The notes beneath the pieces are model-generated. The model had not been told where the DNA came from. It ran no database searches and saw only the letters and a program-made list of their open reading frames with translations. The position numbers and the translations under genes were made by a program. A DNA stretch of 64,000 nucleotides from assembly GCF_014297465.1 (NCBI RefSeq), contig NZ_JACORT010000016.1, positions 36,642 through 100,641 on the forward strand. The letters are read 5' to 3'. The DNA is from Ramlibacter cellulosilyticus (GTDB lineage Bacteria > Pseudomonadota > Gammaproteobacteria > Burkholderiales > Burkholderiaceae_C). Positions 17,363 through 25,649 of this stretch are shown here, piece after piece (the stretch's first letter is position 1; every line of letters begins with the position of its first letter).

Positions 17363-18307
17363 CTACGCCGCGCGCAGCACGTAGCCGATGCGCGGAAAGT
17401 GCACGTGCACGGTGCCCGCGCGCGCGTCTTCGCGGCGCAGGCTGTAGTGCGTGCGCGTGGCCGCGATCAGCTCGCCTTCGGTGGACTCCGTGCCGAAGGA
17501 TTCCGGCGTGATCGTCACGCGGCTGCCCAGCGCGATGCCGTGGTCGTCCTGGAACGCGCTGTCGATCAGGAGGTTGGCGCCGCGCGCGGCAGGCTCGGCG
17601 CCTTTCGCGATCGCGATGGCGTCTTCGGGCGTGAGCCTGGTCATGGCGCCATGCCCGATCGCTTCCATGCGATTGGCCCATTCGCCGACCGAGGGCGTCG
17701 CGTTGAGGATGTCCGCCAGCACGGGCACCTGGTTGCGCGTGTACCAGATGCCGTGGTACGCGGAGAAGTCCGCGACGCAGGGCTCGACGCCGAAGAGGAA
17801 GTCGTGCTCGTCGGCCATGTTGGCGATGCGGCGCAGGTAGGAGCGGTAGGCGGACGTCGCGTCGCCGGGACGCAGGCGGACCATGTTCCCGGACATCGCC
17901 TTGCGGTCCTCGGAGAAAGCCTTGGCCGCTTCCGGCGGCGCCTTGGCGAACACGTGCGCGGCGCCCCGCGGCTGCAGGTTGTAGCCCATCGCCGCCCAGA
18001 ACAGGCTGGAGTCGGCCCATTGCGCGAAGATGCGGCACACGCCCTTCAGGTGCGGCGGGTACAGCGTGGGCTCCGGCCGCACGTGTTCCAGCACGTCGCA
18101 GATCAGCGCCGTGTCGCAGTAGATGTCCGCGCCGACCTGCAGCACGGGGGTGCGGCGGTAGCCGCCGGTGAGCGCCACGACGTCGGGCTTGGGCGCGATC
18201 GCGGGCACGAGCACCGATTTCCACGGCAGCTTCTTGTGCCCCAGGATCAGGCGGATCTTTTCGGAGAAGGGCGAGCTGGCGTAGTGGTGCAGGATGAGGT
18301 CTTGCAT
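17363..18307 (-). CDS. Glutathione S-transferase family protein
   Basis: 314 residues. An N-terminal thioredoxin fold (1-80) shows HHYASSPFSEKIRLILG, GGYRRTPVLQVG (cis-Pro region) and DIYCDTALICDVLE. The helical C-terminal domain includes FGVEPCVADFSAYHGIWY. It is about 100 residues longer than ordinary GSTs, with an extra beta-rich tail (TITPESFGTESTEGELIAA onward) that I do not recognise. It would conjugate glutathione to electrophiles. It lies two bases after the aidB stop and eight before ogt. Confidence 0.88.
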   Translation of the reverse strand: MQDLILHHYASSPFSEKIRLILGHKKLPWKSVLVPAIAPKPDVVALTGGYRRTPVLQVGADIYCDTALICDVLEHVRPEPTLYPPHLKGVCRIFAQWADSSLFWAAMGYNLQPRGAAHVFAKAPPEAAKAFSEDRKAMSGNMVRLRPGDATSAYRSYLRRIANMADEHDFLFGVEPCVADFSAYHGIWYTRNQVPVLADILNATPSVGEWANRMEAIGHGAMTRLTPEDAIAIAKGAEPAARGANLLIDSAFQDDHGIALGSRVTITPESFGTESTEGELIAATRTHYSLRREDARAGTVHVHFPRIGYVLRAA

Positions 18308-18309
18308 GC

Positions 18310-19950
18310 TCAATGGGGCTGCGCGCGTTGGAGGATGGTGTCGAAGTCGGTGCGGGAGGACAGCGTGCCGAAGGCCTGGCCCCAGTCCCCGGCGATGCGC
18401 GAGGCGCAGAAGGCGTCGAAGACCGCGGCCGGCGCCGTCTGGTGCAGCAGCGCGGCCTGCACCGCGAGCGCGACGTCCTGCGCGAGGCGGCGGGCTTCCA
18501 TTTCGGTGGCCATGGCCTCCACGCGGGTCGGGAGGCTCGCGGCCAGGCGGTCGAGTGCCGGATGCGCCCCCTTCGCCGGCGCGAGCTCCTGCGCCAGCGC
18601 GGCGGCCGCATCCGCCTTGCGCAGGGCCCGCAGCAGGTCCAGCGCCATGATGTTGCCGGCGCCTTCCCAGATGGAGTTGAGCGGCATCTCGCGGTAGATG
18701 CGCGCCATGATGCCCTCGCCGCCCTCTTCCACGTAGCCATTGCCGCCCAGGCACTCCATCGCCTCCTGCGCGAAGTGGCTGCCCCGCTTGCAGATCCAGA
18801 ACTTGGCGATCGGCGTGAGCAGGCGCGCCATCGCGGCTTCGTGGGCGTCGCCGCGGCGGTCGAACGCGCGCGCGAGGCGCAGCGCCAGCGCGGTGGCCGC
18901 TTCGCTTTCGATCGCGAGGTCCGCGAGGACGTTGCGCATCAAGGGCTGCTCGACGAGGCGCTTGCCGAAGGCCATGCGCTGTTGGGTGTGGTTCATCGCG
19001 AGCGAGAGCGCCTGCCGCATGAGGCCGCTGGTGCCTAGCGCGCAGTCCAGGCGCGTCATGGTGCCCATCTCGAGGATCTGCGGCACGCCCCGGCCTTCCT
19101 CGCCGACCAGCCACGCGGTGGCTTCGTGGAACTCCACTTCCGAGCTCGCATTGGCCTTGTTGCCCAGCTTGTCCTTGAGGCGCTGGATGAGGATGGCGTT
19201 GCGGCTGCCATCGGGCAGCACGCGGGGCAGGAACAGGCAGCTGAGGCCGGAGGCCGTCTGCGCGAGCACCAGGAAAGCGTCGCACATGGGCGCGGAGAAG
19301 AACCACTTGTGGCCGGTGACCGCGTAGCGCGGCCCCCAGTCGTCGCTGCCGCGCGGCTCGGCGCGCGTCGTGTTGGCGCGCACGTCCGAACCGCCCTGCT
19401 TCTCGGTCATGCCCATGCCCATGGTGACGCCCGACTTCCGCGCGAAGGGCACGAGCCGCGGGTCGTAGCCGCGGCTGGTGAGCTTCGGCGCCCAGTCGCG
19501 GAACACGCCGGCGTTGCTGCGCAGCGCGGGCGTGACGGCGTAGGTCATGGAGATCGGGCACAGGATGGAAGGCTCCAGCTCGGTGAAGAGCATGAAGCCG
19601 GCGGCGCGCAGCACGTGGGCGCTGGTGCCGCCGGCCCACGGCGTGCCGTGCAGGCCGGCCTGCACCGCGGCGGACATCAGCGCGTGGTAGCTCGGATGGA
19701 ACTCCACCTCGTCGATGCGGCGGCCGAAGCGGTCGTGCGTGCGCAGCTCCGGGGTGTGGGTGTTGGCGAGCCGCGCGTGGGCCTGCATGTCGCCGCTGCC
19801 GGCCAGCGCACCGAGCGCCTGCAGCGGCGCCATGTCCAGGTCCGGTGCATTGAAGCGCAGCGCGTCGCGCAGCGCGCGGTTCGTCTCGAACAGGTTGGTG
19901 TCCACCAGCGGCTCGGGCTGGTTGAAGACTTCGTGCGTGAGCTCGGGCAT
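18310..19950 (-). CDS. aidB: AidB-type acyl-CoA dehydrogenase (alkylation response)
   Basis: 546 residues, close to E. coli AidB (541). A strong ribosome site GGAGGTGCC touches the ATG. The start EVFNQPEPL, then RLANTHTPEL, MGMGMTEKQGGSDV, GHKWFFSAPMCDAFLVLAQT, LKDKLGNKANASSEVEF and REMPLNSIWEGAGNIM agree with E. coli AidB as I recall it, so this is a likely ortholog and not a general fatty acyl-CoA dehydrogenase. AidB is a flavoprotein that binds DNA and protects against alkylating agents. It leads an aidB-gst-ogt unit 58 bases after the MDR reductase gene. Confidence 0.93.
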   Translation of the reverse strand: MPELTHEVFNQPEPLVDTNLFETNRALRDALRFNAPDLDMAPLQALGALAGSGDMQAHARLANTHTPELRTHDRFGRRIDEVEFHPSYHALMSAAVQAGLHGTPWAGGTSAHVLRAAGFMLFTELEPSILCPISMTYAVTPALRSNAGVFRDWAPKLTSRGYDPRLVPFARKSGVTMGMGMTEKQGGSDVRANTTRAEPRGSDDWGPRYAVTGHKWFFSAPMCDAFLVLAQTASGLSCLFLPRVLPDGSRNAILIQRLKDKLGNKANASSEVEFHEATAWLVGEEGRGVPQILEMGTMTRLDCALGTSGLMRQALSLAMNHTQQRMAFGKRLVEQPLMRNVLADLAIESEAATALALRLARAFDRRGDAHEAAMARLLTPIAKFWICKRGSHFAQEAMECLGGNGYVEEGGEGIMARIYREMPLNSIWEGAGNIMALDLLRALRKADAAAALAQELAPAKGAHPALDRLAASLPTRVEAMATEMEARRLAQDVALAVQAALLHQTAPAAVFDAFCASRIAGDWGQAFGTLSSRTDFDTILQRAQPH

Positions 19951-20008
19951 GGCACCTCCGTCAGCGATGGGCGCAGTATCGCTCACGGCTCGCCGCGGAG
20001 GCACGGGA

Positions 20009-21025
20009 TCAGGTCAACTTCACCAGCTGCTTGCCGAAGTTCTTTCCCTTCAACATGCCCAGGAACGCTTCGGGCGCCGCCGCCAGGCCCTGCGCCACGG
20101 ATTCCCGCGGGCGCAGCTTGCCGGTGGCGACCAGCGTTCCCAGCTCCTGCAGCGCCTGCGGCCACACGTCCATGTGCTCGCTCACGATGAAGCCCTGCAC
20201 CAGCAGCCGGTTCGTAAGGAGCAGCTGGGGATACGCCATGGGGATGGGCTGGCCGTCGTAGCCGGCGATCATCCCGCAGAGGGCGATGCGGCCGAAAGCG
20301 TTCATGCGCAGCATGACCGCGTCCATCACCATGCCGCCGACGTTCTCAAAGTAGCCGTCGATGCCGTCCGGGCAGGCTTCCTTCACCGCCCTGGACAGCG
20401 ACCCGGCGTCCTTGTGCGGGCGGTAGTCGACGCAGGCGTCGAAGCCTAGTTCCTCGGTCACGTAGCGGCACTTGTCGGGACCGCCGGCGATGCCCACGGC
20501 GCGGCAGCCGCGCGCCTTGGCCAGCGCGCCGAACGCGCTGCCCACGGCGCCGCTCGCCGCGCTCACCACGAGGGTCTGGCCCGCTTTCGGCTGGAGGATG
20601 CCGTTGAGGCCGTACCACGCCGTCACGCCCGGCATGCCGACGGCGCCCAGGTAGTACGAGAGCGGCACGTGCGTCGTGTCCACCTTGCGCAGGGCGCCCG
20701 GCTGGTCGGCGGCGACCACGCTGTACTCCTGCCAGCCGCCGAAGCCCACCACCTTGTCGCCCACCGCGTACTTCGGGCTGCGGCTCTCGACGACTTCGCC
20801 CACGGTGCCGCCTTGCATCACCTGGCCGAGCGGCTGCGGCGCCGCATAGCTCCTGGCGTCGTTCATGCGCCCGCGCATGTACGGATCGAGGCTGAGGAAA
20901 TGGTGGCGCACCAGCACCTCGCCGTCCTTCAGCGCAGGCGTGTCGCTTTCCACCAGCTTGAAGTTGCTGGCCGTGGCCTCGCCTTGCGGGCGGTTGTCCA
21001 GAAGGATCTGCTTGTTCCGGGGCAT
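20009..21025 (-). CDS. NADP-dependent MDR oxidoreductase (CurA/2-alkenal reductase type)
   Basis: 338 residues with an ATG start. The N-terminus (NRPQGEATASNFKL, LSLDPYMRGRM) is typical of the leukotriene-B4-dehydrogenase/CurA group, which lacks zinc. The NADP-binding loop reads VVSAASGAVGSAFG, and DKCRYVTEELGFDACVDY fits cofactor choice. These enzymes reduce the double bond of enals and enones, so it could reduce unsaturated intermediates or detoxify lipid aldehydes. It follows the thioesterase gene after ten bases. Confidence 0.92.
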   Translation of the reverse strand: MPRNKQILLDNRPQGEATASNFKLVESDTPALKDGEVLVRHHFLSLDPYMRGRMNDARSYAAPQPLGQVMQGGTVGEVVESRSPKYAVGDKVVGFGGWQEYSVVAADQPGALRKVDTTHVPLSYYLGAVGMPGVTAWYGLNGILQPKAGQTLVVSAASGAVGSAFGALAKARGCRAVGIAGGPDKCRYVTEELGFDACVDYRPHKDAGSLSRAVKEACPDGIDGYFENVGGMVMDAVMLRMNAFGRIALCGMIAGYDGQPIPMAYPQLLLTNRLLVQGFIVSEHMDVWPQALQELGTLVATGKLRPRESVAQGLAAAPEAFLGMLKGKNFGKQLVKLT

Positions 21026-21035
21026 CGTGGACTCC

Positions 21036-21464
21036 TCAGTCGGTGGAGATGGTGTTGGCCGGCGCGCTCGGCGCGGGCCGCTTGACGTACTTGAACGTGC
21101 CGGTGGCGTGCGCGCAGGCGTTGCCGGCCTCGTCGTAGATCGTGCCTTCGGTGAAGGCCATGGACTTCGTCCGGTGCATCAGCCGGCCCTTGCCGGTCAG
21201 CAGGCCCTTGCAGGGCTGCATGAAGGTGGTCTTCATCTCGATCGTCACGACGCCGATCTCCAGGTCGACGCTGCGCGCGGCCGTCGCCATGGTCACGTCC
21301 AGCAGCGTCATGATCGCGCCGCCGTGCGTCACCAGGAAGGAGTTCATGTGCTCGTGCTTCGGCAGGTACTTCAGCTCGGACTGCCCGCCCTCCATGGCAA
21401 TCAGCTCGAAGCCGAGATGGTGGACGAAGGGGATCTCCACCCCGAACAGCTTGGGTGTCGCCAC
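21036..21464 (-). CDS. PaaI-like hotdog thioesterase
   Basis: 142 residues from a GTG start four bases after the SDR stop. The motif FLVTHGGAIMTLLDVTMATAA is the HGG(x)xxxxxD core of PaaI/DUF4442 thioesterases. It would release acids from acyl-CoA in the cytoplasm, possibly to recover CoA from dead-end intermediates of the surrounding beta-oxidation pathway. The substrate is unknown. Confidence 0.88.
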   Translation of the reverse strand: MATPKLFGVEIPFVHHLGFELIAMEGGQSELKYLPKHEHMNSFLVTHGGAIMTLLDVTMATAARSVDLEIGVVTIEMKTTFMQPCKGLLTGKGRLMHRTKSMAFTEGTIYDEAGNACAHATGTFKYVKRPAPSAPANTISTD

Positions 21465-21468
21465 GTCC

Positions 21469-22260
21469 TCAGCCTCCGGTGATCATGGAGACGCCGCCGT
21501 CCACCGCCAGCCACTGGCCGGTGATGTGCTTGCCGGCGTCCGAGGCGAACAGCAGCGCCGTCCCCTTGAGGTCCTCGTCGTCGCCCAGCCGGCGCAGCGG
21601 TGCGTGCGCGGCGAGCTTGTCCTCGCCCAGGCGCTCCAGCGTCCCCTGGGTCATCTTGCTGGGGAAGAAACCGGGGCAGATGGCGTTGACGTTGATGCCG
21701 TAGCGGCCCCACTCGCCCGCGAGCGCCTGCGTGAAGGTGATGACCGCGCCCTTGGACGTGTTGTAAGCCAGCGTGGTCATGTCCGCCGGGTTGCCGCCGA
21801 GGCCGGCGATCGACGCGATGTTGACGATGCGTCCCGTCTTGCGCGGGATCATGCTGCGCTTGCCGATCTGCTGCGACAGCAGGAAGTAGCCTCGGACGTT
21901 CAGGTTCATCACCTTGTCCCAGGCTTCCAGCGGGTGGTCCTCGGCCGGCGCGCCCCAGGCGGCGCCCGCGTTGTTCACGAGGATGTCGACGTCGCCCATG
22001 CGCTCCAGGGTCTGGTCGGCCAGCTTGCGGATGTCTTCCTCGCGCGCGCAGTCGGCGGCGATCCAGCGTGCGTCGATGCCGGCTGCCTGCAGGTCGGCCA
22101 CGGCCTCCTCCAGGTCTTCCGCCTTGCGGGACGTGAGCATGATGCGCGCGCCGGCTTCGCCGAGCGCATGCGCGATCTGCAGCCCGAGGCCGCGCGAGCC
22201 GCCGGTGACGAGCGCGGTGCGGCCCTTCAGGTCGAACAGTTGCTGGATGGTGCGGGTCAT
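21469..22260 (-). CDS. Short-chain dehydrogenase/reductase
   Basis: 263 residues. TGGSRGLGLQIA is the Rossmann dinucleotide motif (TGxxxGxG). NNAG, the Ser of NIASIAG, and YNTSKGA (Tyr and Lys of YxxxK) complete the classical SDR catalytic set. Basic residues after the second strand (TSRKAED) suggest NADP(H). The position between acyl-CoA dehydrogenase and thioesterase suggests a 3-oxoacyl or 3-hydroxyacyl substrate, which is inference. Confidence 0.92.
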   Translation of the reverse strand: MTRTIQQLFDLKGRTALVTGGSRGLGLQIAHALGEAGARIMLTSRKAEDLEEAVADLQAAGIDARWIAADCAREEDIRKLADQTLERMGDVDILVNNAGAAWGAPAEDHPLEAWDKVMNLNVRGYFLLSQQIGKRSMIPRKTGRIVNIASIAGLGGNPADMTTLAYNTSKGAVITFTQALAGEWGRYGINVNAICPGFFPSKMTQGTLERLGEDKLAAHAPLRRLGDDEDLKGTALLFASDAGKHITGQWLAVDGGVSMITGG

Positions 22261-22279
22261 GGGGAGCGGTGTCTCCGGT

Positions 22280-22495
22280 TCAGGGTTTCGAGTCCGGCGC
22301 CTGCGGCAGGCGCGAACGCACGATGATCAGCACCACGCCGGCGACGGCGGCCAGCGCACCGATCACCGACAGGCTCCAGCCGCCGATCCGCGTCTCGTCG
22401 TGCGAGGCGATGCCCAGCACCAGCAGGAACAGGCCGCCGTAGATCAGGGTCCAGGCGAGAGCGTCGATGCGGGCGAGCGTGCGCTGGGAAGCCAT
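22280..22495 (-). CDS. Small two-span membrane protein, unknown function
   Basis: 71 residues. The ATG shares one base with the stop of the acyl-CoA dehydrogenase (TGATG at 22493-22497), so expression is probably coupled. Two hydrophobic stretches (about 13-30 and 40-60) are separated by HDETRIGG, and a charged tail follows. No family is recognised. The overlap with an enzyme gene and conserved-looking layout suggest a real gene. Confidence 0.72.
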   Translation of the reverse strand: MASQRTLARIDALAWTLIYGGLFLLVLGIASHDETRIGGWSLSVIGALAAVAGVVLIIVRSRLPQAPDSKP

Positions 22496-24321
22496 CAGAA
22501 CGCCTCCTCGGGCATGGTGGCGCAGGTGGGATCGCGCGTCTCCACGACGCGCAGCCACGCGGGGATCCTGGGCAGCTCGTAGTGGAAGAAGTAGCGCGCC
22601 GCGCGCTGGCGGCCTTCGTCTTCCGGGCGCGCAGGCTGCGCCGGCACGGACAGCAGCACGTCCAGCCAGGTCCACGCGATCACCAGGTGGCCGAAGGCCT
22701 GCATGTACGGCACGGCATTGGCCAGCGCATCGGACGGGTTGGCGGTGGCCCAGGCCGCCTTGGTGGCGGCGCCGACCTTCTGCAAGGCCTGGCCCAGCGC
22801 ATTGGCGTGTTCGGCAAGGTGCGGCTGCTGGATGGCCCGCTCGATCGTCGCGTTGATGCGGCCGGCCAGCAGCAGGAGGCCCTTGCCCCCTTCCATCACC
22901 ACCTTGCGCCCGAGCAGGTCCGCGGCCTGGATGCCGTGCGTGCCTTCGTGGATCATGTTCAGGCGGTTGTCGCGCCAGTACTGTTCCACCGGGAAGTCGC
23001 GCGTGTAGCCGTAGCCGCCGTGGACCTGGATCGCAAGCGAGTTCGCCTCCAGGCAGAACTCGCTGGGCCAGCTCTTGGCGACGGGCGTCAGCACCTCCAG
23101 AAGCAGGCGCGCTTCTTCCGCCGACCCGGGCGTGCCGGTGTGCTGTTCGTCGACCAGGCGCGCGCAGTGCAGCAGCAGGGCCAGCGCGCCTTCGCAGTAC
23201 GACTTCTGCGCGAGCAGCATGCGCTTGATGTCGGCGTGCTCGATGATGCGCACCTGCGGCTGCGAGGCGTCCTTTCCCGCGGGGCCGACGGGGCGGCCTT
23301 GCGGGCGGTTCTTCGCGTAGTCGAGGGATGCGTAGTAGCCCGCGAGGCCGAGCGCCGTGGCGGCCAGGCCGATGCCGATGCGCGCCTCGTTCATCATGTG
23401 GAACATGCAGCGCAGGCCTTCGCCCGGCTTGCCCACGAGGTAGCCGATCGCGCCGGCGCCGCCGCGCACGGGGTACTTGCCCTCGCCGAAATTCAGCAGC
23501 GTGTTGGTCGTGCCGCGCCAGCCCAGCTTGTGGTTCAGGCCCGCGAGCGCGACGTCGTTGCGTTCGCCGGTGAGCTGGCCATCGGTGCCCACCAGCTTCT
23601 TGGGCACGATGAACAGCGAGATGCCGCGCGTGCCGGGCACGAGCTTGCCGTCCGGGCCGGGGATCTTGGCCAGCACGAGGTGGACGATGTTCTCCGCCAG
23701 CTCGTGTTCGCCGGCGGAGATCCACATCTTGTTGCCCTTGAGGCGGTAGCGCGGGCCGAGGGGGTCGCCCTCGAAGCCGGCGCCATCCGGCGTCGCGCGC
23801 GTGGCGATATCCGAGAGCGAGGAGCCGGCCTGCGGCTCCGACAGCGCCATGGTGCCGGAGAACCGGCCGCCGAACTCGTTGCGCGCGAAGACTTCCTTCT
23901 GCAGCTCGGTGCCGTGCACCATCAGCAGGTTCGCGTTGCCCTTGGTGAGCAGGCCGCCGCCGATGCTGACCGACGCCGTGGCGAAGAAGGTGCCGGCCGC
24001 GGCTTCCACCGTGTAAGGCAGCTGCATGCCGCCTTCCTCGTAGTCCTGCGCCGCGCTCAGCATGCCGGAAGCGACGTAGGCCTCGTGCGCGTCGTGCGTC
24101 GCCTTCGGCAGGATCACCTTCTCGCCATCGAACCGCGGCTCCTCGGTGTCCACCAGCCGGTTGAACGGGGCGTACTTCTCGCGCGCAATGCGCTCGCAGG
24201 TGTCGAGCACCGCATCGAACGTCTCGCGCGAATGGTCCGCAAACCGCGCGCGCTCGTTCAGCCGATCGGCATGCAACCAGTCGTAGAGGAGGAAATCAAT
24301 CGTGGGGCGAAGGGAGGACAT
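22495..24321 (-). CDS. Acyl-CoA dehydrogenase, long form
   Basis: 608 residues, the size of the FadE/DmdC-like group with an extra C-terminal domain. TMALSEPQAGSSLSDIATRAT and KGNKMWISAGEHEL form the FAD and substrate region. NEARIGIGLAATALG, QVHGGYGYTRDFPVEQYWRD and the catalytic-base region INMIHEGTHGIQA (here NMIHEGTHGIQAADLLG) follow. It oxidises an acyl-CoA to the 2-enoyl-CoA with an electron-transfer flavoprotein as acceptor. The start has an AGGGAGG ribosome site. It is preceded by a palindromic repeat separating it from the thiolase. Confidence 0.92.
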   Translation of the reverse strand: MSSLRPTIDFLLYDWLHADRLNERARFADHSRETFDAVLDTCERIAREKYAPFNRLVDTEEPRFDGEKVILPKATHDAHEAYVASGMLSAAQDYEEGGMQLPYTVEAAAGTFFATASVSIGGGLLTKGNANLLMVHGTELQKEVFARNEFGGRFSGTMALSEPQAGSSLSDIATRATPDGAGFEGDPLGPRYRLKGNKMWISAGEHELAENIVHLVLAKIPGPDGKLVPGTRGISLFIVPKKLVGTDGQLTGERNDVALAGLNHKLGWRGTTNTLLNFGEGKYPVRGGAGAIGYLVGKPGEGLRCMFHMMNEARIGIGLAATALGLAGYYASLDYAKNRPQGRPVGPAGKDASQPQVRIIEHADIKRMLLAQKSYCEGALALLLHCARLVDEQHTGTPGSAEEARLLLEVLTPVAKSWPSEFCLEANSLAIQVHGGYGYTRDFPVEQYWRDNRLNMIHEGTHGIQAADLLGRKVVMEGGKGLLLLAGRINATIERAIQQPHLAEHANALGQALQKVGAATKAAWATANPSDALANAVPYMQAFGHLVIAWTWLDVLLSVPAQPARPEDEGRQRAARYFFHYELPRIPAWLRVVETRDPTCATMPEEAF

Positions 24322-24332
24322 AAAGACGGGTA

Positions 24333-24432
24333 CCGGACGCAAAAGCCGCGAAAGTACGCAAAAGTCGCAAAGAAAACCTTGAGGGATTTCCTTTTGCGAC
24401 TTTTGCGGAACCTTTGCGACTTCTGCGTCCGG
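24333..24432. repeat. Imperfect long palindrome with iterated CGCAAAAGTCGC motif
   Basis: Arms of about 40 bases (from CCGGACGCAAAAG to CTTCTGCGTCCGG) flank a short loop AAAACCTTGAGGGATTT. Within the arms the words GCAAAAGTCGCAAAG and CTTTTGCGACTTTTGCG recur. It is AT-richer than the surroundings and lies between the thiolase and acyl-CoA dehydrogenase genes, both transcribed leftward, so the hairpin may trim or attenuate the mRNA. Confidence 0.75.
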
Positions 24433-24443
24433 CTGTTTGGTTA

Positions 24444-25619
24444 TCAGAGAACCTCGAACACCCCCGCAGCGCCCATCCCGCCACCGATGCACATCGTCAC
24501 CACGACGCGCTTCGCCCCGCGGCGCTTGCCTTCGATGAGGGCGTGGCCGGTCAGGCGCTGGCCGGAGACGCCGTAAGGGTGGCCCACGGCGATGGCGCCG
24601 CCGTTGACGTTCAGGCGGTCGGCGGGGATGCCAAGCTTGTCGCGGCAGTACAGCACCTGCACGGCGAAGGCTTCGTTCAGCTCCCACAGGTCGATGTCGT
24701 TCACGGTCAGGCCCAGGCGCTTGAGCACCTTCGGCACCGCGAACACCGGGCCGATGCCCATCTCGTCCGGCTCGCAGCCGGCGACCGCGAAGCCGAGGAA
24801 GCGGCCCATCGGCTTCAGGTTGTTGCGGCTCGCGTATTCCTCGCTCACCACGACGCAGGCACCCGCGCCATCGGAGAACTGGCTCGCGTTGCCGGCCGTG
24901 ATCACGCCGCCGGGCAGCGCGGAACGGATGCCCGCGATGCTCTCCTTGGTGGTGCCGGGACGCAGGCCTTCGTCCTGGGAGACGGTCACCTCCTTGGTGA
25001 TCAGGCCCATCACCGGATCGGCGACGCCGGCCTTCACCGTGATCGGCGCGATCTCGTCCTTGAACTTGCCGGCTTCCTGCGCGGCGACGGCCTTCTGCTG
25101 GCTGGCGGCGCCGTATTCGTCCATGCGGTCGCGCGAGATGTCGTAGCGCTTGGCGACCTGTTCGGCGGTCTGCAGCATCGACCAGTAGATCTCCGGCTTC
25201 TTCTTGTCCAGGGTCAGGTCGCGCAGCATGTGCTGGTTCATCTCCTGCTGCACGCACGAGATGCTCTCCACGCCGCCGGCGACGTACACCTCGCCCTCGC
25301 CCGCGATGATGCGCTGCGAAGCCATGGCGATGGTCTGCAGCCCGGAGGAGCAGAAGCGGTTGACCGTCGCGCCGGACACGGTGACCGGCAGGTCGGCCAT
25401 CAGCGCGATCTGGCGCGCGATGTTGGCGCCGGTGGCGCCCTCGGGGTTCGCGCAACCCATGAGCACGTCTTCCACGGCGTCGCCGGGCACGCCGGCGCGC
25501 TGCAGCGCGTGCTTGACGGCATGGCCGCCCAGCGTGGCGCCGTGCGTCATGTTGAACGCGCCCTTCCAGCTCTTGGTCAGGGGCGTGCGGGCGGTGGAGA
25601 CGATGACGGCCTTGGTCAT
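24444..25619 (-). CDS. Acetyl-CoA acyltransferase (thiolase)
   Basis: 391 residues. The first active-site Cys is in TVNRFCSSGLQ, the His in NGGAIAVGHPYGVSG and the second Cys in VVTMCIGGGMG. NEAFAVQ is also present. GHPYG rather than GHPIG is a small variation seen in this subgroup. It cleaves 3-ketoacyl-CoA with CoA to complete beta-oxidation. It follows the M20 peptidase gene by 30 bases and is in the same run as the hydratase/dehydrogenase. Confidence 0.95.
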   Translation of the reverse strand: MTKAVIVSTARTPLTKSWKGAFNMTHGATLGGHAVKHALQRAGVPGDAVEDVLMGCANPEGATGANIARQIALMADLPVTVSGATVNRFCSSGLQTIAMASQRIIAGEGEVYVAGGVESISCVQQEMNQHMLRDLTLDKKKPEIYWSMLQTAEQVAKRYDISRDRMDEYGAASQQKAVAAQEAGKFKDEIAPITVKAGVADPVMGLITKEVTVSQDEGLRPGTTKESIAGIRSALPGGVITAGNASQFSDGAGACVVVSEEYASRNNLKPMGRFLGFAVAGCEPDEMGIGPVFAVPKVLKRLGLTVNDIDLWELNEAFAVQVLYCRDKLGIPADRLNVNGGAIAVGHPYGVSGQRLTGHALIEGKRRGAKRVVVTMCIGGGMGAAGVFEVL

Positions 25620-25649
25620 GGTGGATTGCCTTTCAGGGTCGGATGCGGA

